From Gemmatimonas sp. (GTDB taxonomy: Bacteria > Gemmatimonadota > Gemmatimonadetes > Gemmatimonadales > Gemmatimonadaceae): a stretch of 64,000 nt of DNA. Positions 26,141 to 35,650 of the stretch are shown one piece after another. The DNA lies in assembly GCA_011390885.1 (NCBI GenBank), contig JAABRO010000011.1, positions 186,001 through 250,000 on the forward strand, in the 5' to 3' direction. Below the pieces are notes generated by a model, which worked only from the letters and a program-made list of their open reading frames with translations, made no database searches and was not told where the DNA came from. Positions within the stretch are counted from its first letter, which is position 1. The number at the start of each line of letters is the position of its first letter. The position numbers and the translations under genes are program-made.

Positions 26141-26500
26141 ATGGGTGCGTTCTCGATGAAGCGCGCGGCCGGCCTCGCGGGCGTGCTCGCGGCCATGGTG
26201 CTGGCGGTGCTCGCCACGTGGCCCCGGCCCGCGGTCGACATTCGCATCCCGGCCGGCGGCATTGCCGAGGTGCATGGGCGCTTCTGGCGCGTGTCGGCGC
26301 TGCCCGAGACGATCTACGTGGCGGCCGGCGGGCGTCCCCGCGTGCGCATCAGCAACGCCGACAGCATCGAGCATCGCCTGGGGCTCTTCGCGGCACCGGC
26401 CGGTGAAACGGTGGAGTACACCCTGCCTCAGCCCGGATCGTACACGGGGCTCTGCAGCGCGCATCCCACGAGCGAGACGCTGACGTTCGTGGTGCGGTAA
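26141..26500 (+). CDS. Cupredoxin-like exported protein
   Basis: A 119-residue protein with an N-terminal membrane segment or signal (about 7-28) and a small beta domain. The type-1 copper pattern is visible: His in SIEHRLGLF, then GSYTGLCSAHPTSE with Cys and His ligands, ending in the strand TLTFVVR. It probably binds copper in the periplasm. It starts one base after the Sco1 stop (or at the ATG at 26156), so the two are co-translated and likely share a copper role. Confidence 0.8.
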   Translation: MGAFSMKRAAGLAGVLAAMVLAVLATWPRPAVDIRIPAGGIAEVHGRFWRVSALPETIYVAAGGRPRVRISNADSIEHRLGLFAAPAGETVEYTLPQPGSYTGLCSAHPTSETLTFVVR

Positions 26501-26503
26501 AGC

Positions 26504-26543
26504 ACGCCCGCGGTGCCGTGGATGACCACGACACCGCGGGCGT
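26504..26543. terminator. bidirectional hairpin between cupredoxin and carbonic anhydrase genes
   Basis: A 12-bp stem (26504-26515 with 26532-26543), one mismatch, then a 5-bp inner stem with an ATGA loop, between convergent stops at 26500 and 26594. Confidence 0.75.
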
Positions 26544-26593
26544 CCAGCGTCAGGCGCAGCAGCGGCAGACGCATCCGCCGCGCATGCATGCCC

Positions 26594-27229
<636 letters not shown>

Positions 27230-27464
27230 AGTCGGGGAGGTTGGGGCGTGCGGTGGTGGGCTACCGCGCGAGGGCGGTGGGGAGTGGGAGGGCGACGGAC
27301 CCGCGGATCGCGCGTCTGCCTCCACCCCATGATCCTGCCTTCCGGGCCACCGCGGGTCAACTGGAGGTTGGCCTGGGCCCCGCGGCACTCGCGATGGCGG
27401 CCCGTCCGCATCGCGCCCACACGGCCGTCGCCGCGCAGTGCGCGCCGCGGTTACTTTCCCCGCC
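27230..27464. other. divergent intergenic region upstream of biotin operon
   Basis: A 235-bp region between the carbonic anhydrase and bioF starts. I find no BirA-type operator. TACTTT (27452-27457) is a candidate -10 seven bases before the bioF ATG, which would make bioF leaderless or nearly so; no -35 match sits 16-18 bp upstream. The rest is GC-rich without strong dyads. Confidence 0.4.
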
Positions 27465-28685
27465 ATGGCCGAGACCGCGCCGGCGCCCACGCCGTCCCTC
27501 GACGACGCTCTCGACGTCGAACTGCAGCAGCTGACCGCGCGCGGACTGCGGCGCACGCTGCGCTCCGTGCGCCAGCGCCGCGCGGGCACGGTGCTGCTCG
27601 AGGGCGAGCGCATCGCCGACTTCGCCTCCAACGACTACCTCGGCCTCGCGGCCGACCCGCGGCTGGCTCGCGCCGCTGCCGCGGTGCTCGAGTCGGAAGG
27701 CACGGGGGCCGGCGCGGCGCGCCTCATCTCGGGCAACCACCCCACGCACGAGGCGCTCGAGCGGGAGCTGGCCGCCTTCAAGCACTGCGCCCGCGCCCTG
27801 CTCTTCCCCAGCGGCTACATGGTGAACGTGGGCGCCATCCCGGCGCTCGTCGGCGCGGAGGACGTCGTCTACAGCGATGCGCTCAACCACGCCTCGCTCA
27901 TCGACGGCATGCGACTCGCCCGCGCCACCGTGCGAGTCTTTCCGCACGCCGACGTGGATGCGCTCGACCGCCTGCTCGCCGAGGACGCGGGGAGGTTTCG
28001 CCGTTCGCTCATCGTGGTCGAGGGCGTCTTCTCCATGGACGGCGACGTGTTTCCGCTCGACGCGCTCGTGCGCGTGGCGCGCGCGCACGGCGCCTGGACC
28101 TACGTGGACGACGCGCACGGCACCGGCGTGATGGGTGACACGGGGCGCGGCGCGCTCGAGCAGTGCGGTGTGCTCGGCCAGATCGACGTGGTCGTGGGCA
28201 CGCTCGGCAAGGCGCTCGGCACGACCGGGGCGTACGTGGCCGGCTCCGACCGGCTCGTCGAGTTCCTGCTCAACCGCGCGCGGTCCTTCGTGTTCACCAC
28301 CGGCACCCCACCGGCGCTGGCGGCCGCCACGCTCGAAGCGCTGCGCATCGCGCGCGTGGAGCCGTGGCGCCGCCAGGCCGTGCGCGATCGCGCCCGACGC
28401 CTGCGCCAGCGACTCCGGCAGGGCGGCATCGAGGTGCCGGGAGAGGCTGACGGCCACATCGTGCCGGTGCACGTCGGCGACCCGCTCCGCACGATGCGCG
28501 TGGTCGCCGACCTCCGCCGCCGCGGCTTCCTGCTGGGCGGCGTGCGCCCGCCCACCGTACCGGCCGGCACATCGCGCCTGCGCATTTCGATCAGCGCGAT
28601 GCACCCGCCCGAACTCGTGGACGCGCTCGCCGCCAACCTGCTCGACGTGCTCGGCACCACGTCAGGAGGCACGGGGCCCGCGTGA
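27465..28685 (+). CDS. bioF: 8-amino-7-oxononanoate synthase
   Basis: A 406-residue PLP enzyme that condenses pimeloyl-ACP/CoA with alanine, the first step of biotin ring assembly. Family motifs: [55 protein letters not shown] and the PLP lysine in [11 protein letters not shown]. The ATG at 27465 is preceded by TACTTT and CTTTCCCCGC, with no Shine-Dalgarno. First gene of bioF-bioA-bioD-bioB; its TGA overlaps the bioA start (GTGATG). Confidence 0.96.
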   Translation: MAETAPAPTPSLDDALDVELQQLTARGLRRTLRSVRQRRAGTVLLEGERIADFASNDYLGLAADPRLARAAAAVLESEGTGAGAARLISGNHPTHEALERELAAFKHCARALLFPSGYMVNVGAIPALVGAEDVVYSDALNHASLIDGMRLARATVRVFPHADVDALDRLLAEDAGRFRRSLIVVEGVFSMDGDVFPLDALVRVARAHGAWTYVDDAHGTGVMGDTGRGALEQCGVLGQIDVVVGTLGKALGTTGAYVAGSDRLVEFLLNRARSFVFTTGTPPALAAATLEALRIARVEPWRRQAVRDRARRLRQRLRQGGIEVPGEADGHIVPVHVGDPLRTMRVVADLRRRGFLLGGVRPPTVPAGTSRLRISISAMHPPELVDALAANLLDVLGTTSGGTGPA

Positions 28686-30100
28686 TGCACTTCGACGATG
28701 ACGACATGCACGACACGTTCGACGACCTGACGGACGACATGGGGGAGGCGTCGGCGTTCGATGCCGCGCTCGGCACGCGCGTGGCCGGCCGCGACTACGA
28801 CGCCGAGGAGCAGTCGCTGCTGCTGCTCGACCAGTCGCACGCGTGGCATCCGTACACGCAGCACCAGGGAATGGCGCTGCCCATCCCGATCGCGCGCGCG
28901 AGCGGCGCGTGGCTGTACGAAACCAACGGGCGCCCCGTGCTCGACGCCGTCTCCTCGTGGTGGGTGACCACACACGGGCATTGCCGCCCGGAGATCGCCG
29001 AGGCGATCGCCGAGCAGGCGCGCACGCTCGATCATGTGATGTTCGCGGGCTTCACGCACGAGCCGGCGGCCGAGCTCGCGGCGGCCCTCGTGGCGCGCAT
29101 GCCGCGCGGCCTCGCGCGCGTGTTCTTCTCCGACAACGGCTCCACCGCCGTGGAAGTGGCGATCAAGATGTCGCTGCAGGCGTTCGCGAACGCGGGCACG
29201 CCGCGGCGGCTCATCGCGGCGCTCGACAACGCGTATCACGGCGACACCTTCGGTGCGATGGCGGCGAGCGGGCGCGGCGTGTTCACCACGCCCTTCGAGC
29301 CGCTGCTCTTCGAGGTGGCGCGCCTCCCCGACCCGAGCGAGGCCGACACGCTGGCCGCGCTCGACGCGCTCATCGACGCGCGCGGCACCGAACTCGCGGC
29401 GGTGATCGTGGAGCCGCTGCTGCTCGGTGCCGGCGGCATGCGCGTCTGGGACGAGCGCGTGCTGCAGGGCATCCGCACGCGCACGCGCGCCGCCGGTGTG
29501 CACCTCATCGCCGACGAAGTGCTCACCGGGTTCGGCCGCACCGGCCCGATGTGGGCGTGCGAACGCGCGGACGTGTCCCCCGACCTCATGTGCCTCTCGA
29601 AGGGGCTCACGGGCGGCTTCCTGCCGCTCGGCGCGACGGTGGCCACCGAGCGCATCTTCGATGCGTTCCTGGGCGATCGCACCCGCACCTTCTTTCACGG
29701 GCATTCGTACACGGCCAACCCGATCGCCTGCGCCGCGGCGCGCGCGGCGCTCACGTTGCACGATGACGAGTCGGAGGACGCCCGCGTGGCCATCGAGGTC
29801 GCGCAGGCGGGACATCTCGCGTCGGTCGCGGACCATCCGGCGGTTCGCGCCGTGCGCCAGCTCGGCACCGTGGCCGCCGTGGAGCTCGCAGGCACGGCCG
29901 GCTACCTGAGCGACGTGGGGCGCGCGATGTCGGCGTTCGCGCTGCAGGAAGGCGTGCTGCTGCGCCCGCTCGGCAATGTGGTGTACGTGCTGCCCCCGTA
30001 TTGCATCACGCTGCCGGAGCTGGCGCGCGCGCACGACGTGATTGCGCGATTCCTCGAGGGCGAACGGGCGAAGGACGAGCGAGGTGGCGATGTCGACTGA
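28682..30100 (+). CDS. bioA: Adenosylmethionine-8-amino-7-oxononanoate aminotransferase with acidic N-terminal extension
   Basis: A 472-residue class III PLP aminotransferase that uses SAM as amino donor to make DAPA. Conserved parts: HAWHPYTQHQ, SSWWVTTHGH, FSDNGSTAVEVA, YHGDTFGAM, ADEVLTGFGRTG and the PLP lysine in CLSKGLTGG. Residues 1-45 are an unusual extension with about 15 Asp/Glu ([18 protein letters not shown]) before the normal N-terminus. GTG at 28682 overlaps the bioF stop; ATGs at 28685 and 28739 are alternatives, the last omitting half the extension. bioD overlaps its end by 11 bases. Confidence 0.94.
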   Translation: MMHFDDDDMHDTFDDLTDDMGEASAFDAALGTRVAGRDYDAEEQSLLLLDQSHAWHPYTQHQGMALPIPIARASGAWLYETNGRPVLDAVSSWWVTTHGHCRPEIAEAIAEQARTLDHVMFAGFTHEPAAELAAALVARMPRGLARVFFSDNGSTAVEVAIKMSLQAFANAGTPRRLIAALDNAYHGDTFGAMAASGRGVFTTPFEPLLFEVARLPDPSEADTLAALDALIDARGTELAAVIVEPLLLGAGGMRVWDERVLQGIRTRTRAAGVHLIADEVLTGFGRTGPMWACERADVSPDLMCLSKGLTGGFLPLGATVATERIFDAFLGDRTRTFFHGHSYTANPIACAAARAALTLHDDESEDARVAIEVAQAGHLASVADHPAVRAVRQLGTVAAVELAGTAGYLSDVGRAMSAFALQEGVLLRPLGNVVYVLPPYCITLPELARAHDVIARFLEGERAKDERGGDVD

Positions 30101-30854
30101 ACCACGGGTGCGCCTGGGTGTCACGGGCACGGACACCGAGATCGGCAAGACGGTGGTCTCGTGCGCGCTCGCGGCGATCGCGCGGGCGCGCGGGCTGCGT
30201 CGTGCCGTGATGAAGCCGGTGGAGACGGGGGTGCTGGCACGCACGCGCGTGGATGGACCGTCCATGCGATCCGACGCCGAACGGCTGCGCTCTGCCGCCG
30301 GCGTGGACGACGCGATCGAGCGCATCCGCCCGATCGCCCTCGTCGAGCCGCTCGCCCCGATGGTGGCGGCGCGGCGCGCCGGCATCACGCTCGACCTCGC
30401 GCTGCTCGACGACACCTTCGCCGAGCTGGGTGCCGACCGGGACGTGATCATCGTGGAGGGGGCCGGCGGCCTGCTGGTGCCCATCACGCCGACCATGCAC
30501 TTCGGCCACCTGTTCGCCCGCTGGCACTGCGACCTGGTGGTCGTGGCCGGCAACCGGCTCGGCGTGATCAACCACACACTGCTCACCGTGCAGGCCGCCG
30601 AGGCGGCGGGTGTGCGCGTGCGCGCCATCGTGCTGACCTCGCTGACCGGGCGCGATGCGTCGGTCGCCGAGGCCACCAACTTCGACGCGCTCACCAGCCT
30701 GCTGCCGCACATTCGCTGCTACCGCTTCCCCTGGGTGGATCGCTGGGAAGACCCGGACGCACTCGCGGCTGCCGCCGAGGGCACCGGGCTGGCCGACCTG
30801 CTGTTACCTGAGCAGGCGTCCGTTTCGGCATCCACCACGTCGCCTACCGACTGA
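30090..30854 (+). CDS. bioD: Dethiobiotin synthetase
   Basis: A 254-residue ATP-dependent carboxylase closing the ureido ring of dethiobiotin. The P-loop is GTDTEIGKT; MKPVETG and VEGAGGLLVPI are the substrate-binding blocks; NRLGVINHTLLT is typical of BioD. A GAGGT lies five bases before the ATG at 30090, inside the end of bioA, so the overlap is 11 bases. The C-terminal EQASVSASTTSPTD tail is disordered and beyond the family core. Confidence 0.95.
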   Translation: MSTEPRVRLGVTGTDTEIGKTVVSCALAAIARARGLRRAVMKPVETGVLARTRVDGPSMRSDAERLRSAAGVDDAIERIRPIALVEPLAPMVAARRAGITLDLALLDDTFAELGADRDVIIVEGAGGLLVPITPTMHFGHLFARWHCDLVVVAGNRLGVINHTLLTVQAAEAAGVRVRAIVLTSLTGRDASVAEATNFDALTSLLPHIRCYRFPWVDRWEDPDALAAAAEGTGLADLLLPEQASVSASTTSPTD

Positions 30855-30872
30855 CCGTCTTTCCCCGCTCGC

Positions 30873-31970
30873 ATGCTCAACGACACCTCGGCGCCCGGCG
30901 CCTCCTCGGACGTCACGCCCGACTGGCAGGCCATGGCCGACCTGGCCCTCGCCGGCGGCGTGCTCTCGCGCGAACAGGCCCACGCCGTGCTCTCGGCACC
31001 CGACGAGGCGCTGCTCGACCAGCTCGCCGCCGCGTATCGTGTGCGCCGGCAGGCCTGGGGCAACCGCGTGCGCCTGCACTTCCTGCTCAACGCGCAGAGC
31101 GGCCTGTGCCCGGAAGACTGCGGCTACTGCTCGCAGTCGTCGATCTCCACGGCCGAGATCGAGAAGTACCCGATGCTCGCGCAGGAGAAGATCCTGGAAG
31201 CCGCCGACCGCGCCGCGCAGCTCAAGGCCGGCACGCTGTGCATGGTGATCTCGGGGCGCGCCCCCGGTGAGCGCGTGTTCGGCAAGGTGCTCGACGCGGT
31301 GCGCGCGGTGCGCGAGAAGCACGACCTCAAGATCTGCGCCTGCCTCGGACTGCTGAACGGCGAGCAGGTGGAGCGTCTCAAGGCGGCGGGGGTGGAGACG
31401 ATCAACCACAACCTGAACGCCTCGGCGCGCTTCACCGACGAGATCGTGTCCACGCACACGTACGACGATCGCGTGGCCACCGTGGAGGCCGTGAAGGCCG
31501 CCGGCGTGAAGACCTGCTCGGGCGGCATCCTCGGCATGGGGGAAACCGACGACGACGTGATCGACCTCGCGCTCTCGCTGCGCGAGATCGGCGTCCAGTC
31601 GGTGCCGGTGAACTTCCTCATTCCGGTGGAGGGCACGCCCCTCGCCGGCGTGCGCCAGCTCGACCCGCGCCGCTGCCTGCGCATTCTCGTGCTCTACCGC
31701 CTGCTGCTGCCCACGCAGGAGATCCGCATCTCCGGCGGACGCGAAGTGCACCTGCGCAGCCTGCAGCCGCTCGGCCTGTACGCCGCCAACTCGATCTTCA
31801 TCGGCGACTACCTCACGACGCAGGGGCAGACCGCACGGGACGACCTGCGCATGATCGAGGACATGGGCTTCGTGCTCGAGACCCCCGATGGCGAGCCGTA
31901 CACGGGCGACCCGTTCGCGAACGTGCCCGAGGAATACCCGCGCGCGAAGCTGCCGCTGGTCGAAGTCTGA
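30873..31970 (+). CDS. bioB: Biotin synthase
   Basis: A 365-residue radical-SAM enzyme inserting sulfur into dethiobiotin. The SAM cluster motif is CPEDCGYC followed by SQSS; CACLGLL and NLNAS near 180-195, GGILGMGE and RISGGRE are the other family blocks, with Cys and Arg positions for the 2Fe-2S cluster present. It starts 18 bp after bioD; the start lacks a Shine-Dalgarno but has CTTTCCCCGC, the same 10-mer that precedes bioF. Slightly long at both ends for the family. Confidence 0.96.
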   Translation: MLNDTSAPGASSDVTPDWQAMADLALAGGVLSREQAHAVLSAPDEALLDQLAAAYRVRRQAWGNRVRLHFLLNAQSGLCPEDCGYCSQSSISTAEIEKYPMLAQEKILEAADRAAQLKAGTLCMVISGRAPGERVFGKVLDAVRAVREKHDLKICACLGLLNGEQVERLKAAGVETINHNLNASARFTDEIVSTHTYDDRVATVEAVKAAGVKTCSGGILGMGETDDDVIDLALSLREIGVQSVPVNFLIPVEGTPLAGVRQLDPRRCLRILVLYRLLLPTQEIRISGGREVHLRSLQPLGLYAANSIFIGDYLTTQGQTARDDLRMIEDMGFVLETPDGEPYTGDPFANVPEEYPRAKLPLVEV

Positions 31971-32002
31971 CCCGTGACGTCGTCACGTCCGAGAGAGTGC
32001 CC

Positions 32003-32638
32003 ATGAGCATTGCCGAACTGCGCAAGGAATACCGCCTCGCCGCCCTTGGCGAGCAGGATGTGGACGCCGACCCGATCGTGCAGTTCCAGCGCTGGTTCCA
32101 CGAAGCGCAGGAGACGAAGGTGGTCGAGCCGAACGCGATGACGCTGGCCACCTGCACACCCGACGCCTATCCGTCGGCACGCATGGTGCTGCTCAAGGGC
32201 GTGGACGCGCGCGGGTTCGTGTTCTTCACCGACTACCGGAGCCGCAAGGGCACCGAGCTCACCGACAATCCGCACGCCGCGCTCGTGTTCTGGTGGCACG
32301 AGCTCGAGCGTCAGGTGCGCATCGTGGGCGCGGTGCAGCGCATCACGCGCGAGGAGTCGGTGGAGTACTTCACGTCGCGCCCGTACGGTGCACGCGTGGG
32401 CGCCTGGGTGTCGCACCAGTCCACCGTGATCCCCGACCGCGAGTCGCTCGATGCGCGCGTGGAGGAGATGATGGAGCGCTTCCGCAGCGGCGAGGTGCCG
32501 CTCCCGGATCACTGGGGCGGGTTCCGTGTGCTGCCGGAGGAAGTGGAGTTCTGGCAGGGACGCGAGAGCCGGCTGCACGATCGCATCGCGTACGTGCGTG
32601 AGAGCGGGCGGTGGGCGCGGCGTCGCCTGTCGCCCTGA
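32003..32638 (+). CDS. pdxH: Pyridoxamine/pyridoxine 5'-phosphate oxidase
   Basis: A 211-residue FMN flavoenzyme producing pyridoxal phosphate. Blocks: RKEYRLAALGE, DPIVQFQRWFHEA, RMVLLKGVDARGFVFFTDYRS, FWWHELERQVRI, YFTSRPYGARVGAW and the C-terminal WQGRESRLHDRI and RRLSP, all typical. Start at 32003 with GAGAG upstream. It follows bioB by 32 bp with no terminator, so it likely belongs to the biotin unit and supplies PLP for BioF and BioA. Confidence 0.96.
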   Translation: MSIAELRKEYRLAALGEQDVDADPIVQFQRWFHEAQETKVVEPNAMTLATCTPDAYPSARMVLLKGVDARGFVFFTDYRSRKGTELTDNPHAALVFWWHELERQVRIVGAVQRITREESVEYFTSRPYGARVGAWVSHQSTVIPDRESLDARVEEMMERFRSGEVPLPDHWGGFRVLPEEVEFWQGRESRLHDRIAYVRESGRWARRRLSP

Positions 32639-32664
32639 ACCGGGGCGCTCCGCTGGACACACGA

Positions 32665-32697
32665 AGGGCCCGGGTGCGGATCTCGCACCCGGGCCCT
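32665..32697. terminator. bidirectional hairpin after pdxH
   Basis: Perfect 14-bp stem (32665-32678 with 32684-32697) and a 5-nt loop between convergent stops at 32638 and 32719. Read on the minus strand it is followed by TTCGTGTG, as at 8160 and 59127. Confidence 0.8.
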
Positions 32698-32718
32698 CTG
32701 CGTTGCACACTGGTGTGC

Positions 32719-33324
32719 TCAGTGCTTCGTGTGGTCGGTGTGCGAGCCGCCCATGCCGCGTGCGATCATGACGTGATGCGGGCCATGGTGGTCGCCGGCC
32801 ACGAGGAGCCCCGCGAATCCGAGTCCGCGCAGCTTCGTCACGTAGGCCGAGTCGGTCGCATTCTTCGCCGTGACGGTGAGCACGAGCCCCTGCGCATGGT
32901 GCGCAATGGCCGTGGTGACCGGGAACTCGCTCTCGAGCGCCTGTCCGTGGCTGTGCAGCATGCGACGGATCGCGTCCACCACCTCGCCGTCCCCCGTGAC
33001 CTCCATGCGCACGCCGCCGTCCACCGGCGCCTGCGCCACGCGCGCGCGCATGAGCACGAGGTCCATGTCGCGCAGGTGCTGCCGCAGCGCCTCGAGGTTC
33101 ACCTTCGACCAGTCGGTGCCGGCATCGGCCTCGAGCATGCGCACCACCTCGGCGATCGCGGCGAAGGCCGCCTGCCCCACCTGCGCGGGCTTCGCGCCGG
33201 TCGTGACGGGCTGGTGCGTCATGCCCGGCGTGTGGTCGTGCGCCTGTGCCGCCGCCGACGCGCCGGGCGTCGCGAGCAGGGCCAGCAGCAGGGCGGCGGC
33301 GGGAGCAAATCGAAGCGGAGACAT
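32719..33324 (-). CDS. Secreted His-rich protein of unknown function
   Basis: A 201-residue protein with a signal peptide (start 33324; cleavage near ASAAAQA) and His-rich ends: HDHTPGMTHQP after the signal, GDHHGPHHVM and SHTDHTKH at the C-terminus. The middle (about 50-170) is helix-rich with VVRMLEADAGTDW and LRQHLRDMDLVLM, then HSHGQALE. It may bind metal. Its ATG is two bases after the stop of the DUF5916 gene, so it is coupled to that barrel. I do not recognise the family. Confidence 0.75.
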   Translation of the reverse strand: MSPLRFAPAAALLLALLATPGASAAAQAHDHTPGMTHQPVTTGAKPAQVGQAAFAAIAEVVRMLEADAGTDWSKVNLEALRQHLRDMDLVLMRARVAQAPVDGGVRMEVTGDGEVVDAIRRMLHSHGQALESEFPVTTAIAHHAQGLVLTVTAKNATDSAYVTKLRGLGFAGLLVAGDHHGPHHVMIARGMGGSHTDHTKH

Positions 33325-33326
33325 GA

Positions 33327-35636
33327 TCAGAAGCGCTGCGTGAAGTTGACCTTGAGGTTGGCCTGACGTTCGAGCGTGAAGAGCCGCTCGTCCACCGGAT
33401 TGCGCCAGTTGTGCTGGTACACGAGGAAGATGGTGTTGCCCGGGGTGAGAATCCAGACGAGCCGGTTCTGCGTGCCGAGCAGGCGGCTCACGTTGTCGTA
33501 TTGCACGTTGAGGTTCACCGACACGAGCGGCGTGAGGTCCACGCTGCTGAACAGGCGATAGACCTGCGCGTCGAAGCTCCCGGTCGGCAGGGACACGGTG
33601 TTGTACACCCAGTTGGCGGTCATGTTGATCCCCGCCATGGGGCGAACGGTCACGTTCGCCGTGATGTCGTCGCGCGTGCCCGTCCAGAAGCCGGTCCGCT
33701 CGAAGGCCGCCGTGCCCGAGAGGCGCCGGAACGATGCGCTCGACGCCTGCACGCGGAAGCCGCGGTTGCCATAGTCGCCCACCGGAATCACGAAGCGCCC
33801 GTCGCGCAGGATGTCGAAGGCCCGGTCGAGCCGCTCGAAGTTCCACGTCAGTTCGGTGGTGATCGCATCACCCGATTCGAAGCGCACGCCCAGCGGCGTG
33901 ATGCGATGGTTCACCGTGAGCGGCTGCCACTGGTTGTCGGTGAGGTACTCGTTGAAGTACTCGAAGGTCAGCTCGCGAATGTGCCGGCTCTGCGGCACGA
34001 GCGGTCGCCAGGTCACGGTGGGCTGCACGCGCCGGAAGCCGACCCGCGGCGCGAAGCCCACCGCCGGATCGTACGCGTCGCCGAACTCGCGAAAGGACAC
34101 GTGCGCGTCCCACGGCCGGTTGGGGTAGTTGAGACGGAAGCCGCGCACGGAGCGGTCCGCGAGGGTGGTCGGCGTCGCGCCGCGCGTGAACTCGGGGCGT
34201 CCGTCGGTGTGGTACACGGCGAACGCCTGGAACTGCAGGTTGCGCGAGCCGAGGAAGCGCGACGTGCCGAGTTCGAGGTCCACGCCCAGCGTGTGCCGAT
34301 CGGGGAGCGTATCACCGTCGCTGGCGCGGCGCGTGTACAGCAGTCCCACACTGCTCTCGCGGAAGATGTTGCGCGAGACGCGCGCCACCGTGTAGTCCTC
34401 CGCAGCGCTGCCGTCGAGACCGGCGCGCGTGCGCAGGTGCACGAGCCCCACGTCCTGCCGGCCCGCGCGCCCGATCAGTCGCGCGCCGCCGAGCACCGAC
34501 ACGGGCTGGCCGTCCGCGAGTCCGATGCGACGGCTGAAGAACGGGTTCGGGCTGCTCGCGGGCGCGAAGCTGAACACCGACGACCCTTCGAGAAAGAACG
34601 CGCGCCGCTCGGGAAACACGAGCGGGAACCGCGTGAGGTTGACCTGCCGATCGTCCACGTCCGTCTCGGCGAAGTCGGTGTTCACCGTGATGCCCGCGCG
34701 CAGGTTGGGCGTGATGCTGTAGTTCACGTCCGCGCCCACCCGCGAGTTCCAGTCGGTGACCGGTGCCTGACCGCCGGACACACGTTGCGTGCCGAGCGTG
34801 TACGGAATCACCTCCACGCCGAGCCCTTGGGTGATCTCACCGAGTCCGGAGAGCGTACCGGCGTTCTGCGGGCGGAAGAGCCCCTCGGAGCGGCGCGAGC
34901 CGGACCAGACGAGCTCCTCGTTCTTGCGCCGGATCGTGCGCTGGAAGTTGATCCCCCACGAGTCGGCCGACGGGTCGAAGTTGAGCGTGCGGAACGGGAT
35001 CCGGATCTCGGCGCTCCAACCGTCCGGACCACGGTCCACCCACGCGCGCCAGATGCCGTTCCACGCCTTGTTCACCGACGTGCCCTGCCCAGTGCGCAGC
35101 AGGCCGTCGCCCATGAGTCCCGCGGGGTTGATCTCGAAGAAGTACGCGTTGCGCTGGTCGCGGTACGTGTCGAGGATCCACATGAAGCGATCGTCGGTGC
35201 CCAGCCCCTGATCCCAGCGCCGCTGGAAGCCCTTGATGCCATCCGGGTCGCTGTCGAACAGCATCACACCGATGTAGAGAAAGTCGGCGTCATAGGCCAC
35301 GCGGATTTCGGTGCGCTCGCTCGGCGCGCCGCCCTCGACGGGCTCCTGCATGCGAAAGTCGGAGATCGGCTCGATCCGCTGCCACAGCGCCTCGCCGAGC
35401 CGACCGTCGAGCACGAGCGACTCGCCGGCATCGAGCGGATGCGCGACGACCTGTTTCGTGAGGGGCGCGGGCATCGCCGACGCGCTCGCCGATGGCGCGT
35501 CGGCCGCGGGCTGGGCGCCCGCCGGCCAGGTGGTGAGCGCAAGGAAGAGCGCGGCGAGCGGAGGCAGCCATCGCCGCGGAACGGACAGGAAAATCGACAC
35601 GACGGGCAGGGACCGGGGAACCAGCGTCGGAGGCAC
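33327..35636 (-). CDS. DUF5916 outer-membrane protein with CBM9-like domain
   Basis: A 769-residue exported protein. After the signal (about residues 20-42) a CBM9-like beta-sandwich covers about 60-240 (LDGRLGEALWQ, AYDADFLYIGV, GWSAEIRIPFRTLNF), followed by the DUF5916 region (FQRTIRRKNEELVWSGSRR) and about 16 amphipathic strands ending in F, as in an outer-membrane barrel. Function is unknown; a nutrient-uptake role is plausible. Start is uncertain: GTG at 35636 gives a long n-region, GTG at 35600 a normal one; neither has a Shine-Dalgarno. It is divergent from the SDR gene. Confidence 0.85.
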   Translation of the reverse strand: MPPTLVPRSLPVVSIFLSVPRRWLPPLAALFLALTTWPAGAQPAADAPSASASAMPAPLTKQVVAHPLDAGESLVLDGRLGEALWQRIEPISDFRMQEPVEGGAPSERTEIRVAYDADFLYIGVMLFDSDPDGIKGFQRRWDQGLGTDDRFMWILDTYRDQRNAYFFEINPAGLMGDGLLRTGQGTSVNKAWNGIWRAWVDRGPDGWSAEIRIPFRTLNFDPSADSWGINFQRTIRRKNEELVWSGSRRSEGLFRPQNAGTLSGLGEITQGLGVEVIPYTLGTQRVSGGQAPVTDWNSRVGADVNYSITPNLRAGITVNTDFAETDVDDRQVNLTRFPLVFPERRAFFLEGSSVFSFAPASSPNPFFSRRIGLADGQPVSVLGGARLIGRAGRQDVGLVHLRTRAGLDGSAAEDYTVARVSRNIFRESSVGLLYTRRASDGDTLPDRHTLGVDLELGTSRFLGSRNLQFQAFAVYHTDGRPEFTRGATPTTLADRSVRGFRLNYPNRPWDAHVSFREFGDAYDPAVGFAPRVGFRRVQPTVTWRPLVPQSRHIRELTFEYFNEYLTDNQWQPLTVNHRITPLGVRFESGDAITTELTWNFERLDRAFDILRDGRFVIPVGDYGNRGFRVQASSASFRRLSGTAAFERTGFWTGTRDDITANVTVRPMAGINMTANWVYNTVSLPTGSFDAQVYRLFSSVDLTPLVSVNLNVQYDNVSRLLGTQNRLVWILTPGNTIFLVYQHNWRNPVDERLFTLERQANLKVNFTQRF

Positions 35637-35650
35637 CGGTTTCAGTGCAC

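Noticed and set aside
27230-27464. Biotin repressor (BirA) operator or riboswitch before bioF
   Set aside because: No TTGTAAACC-type dyad or known riboswitch core could be found in the region.
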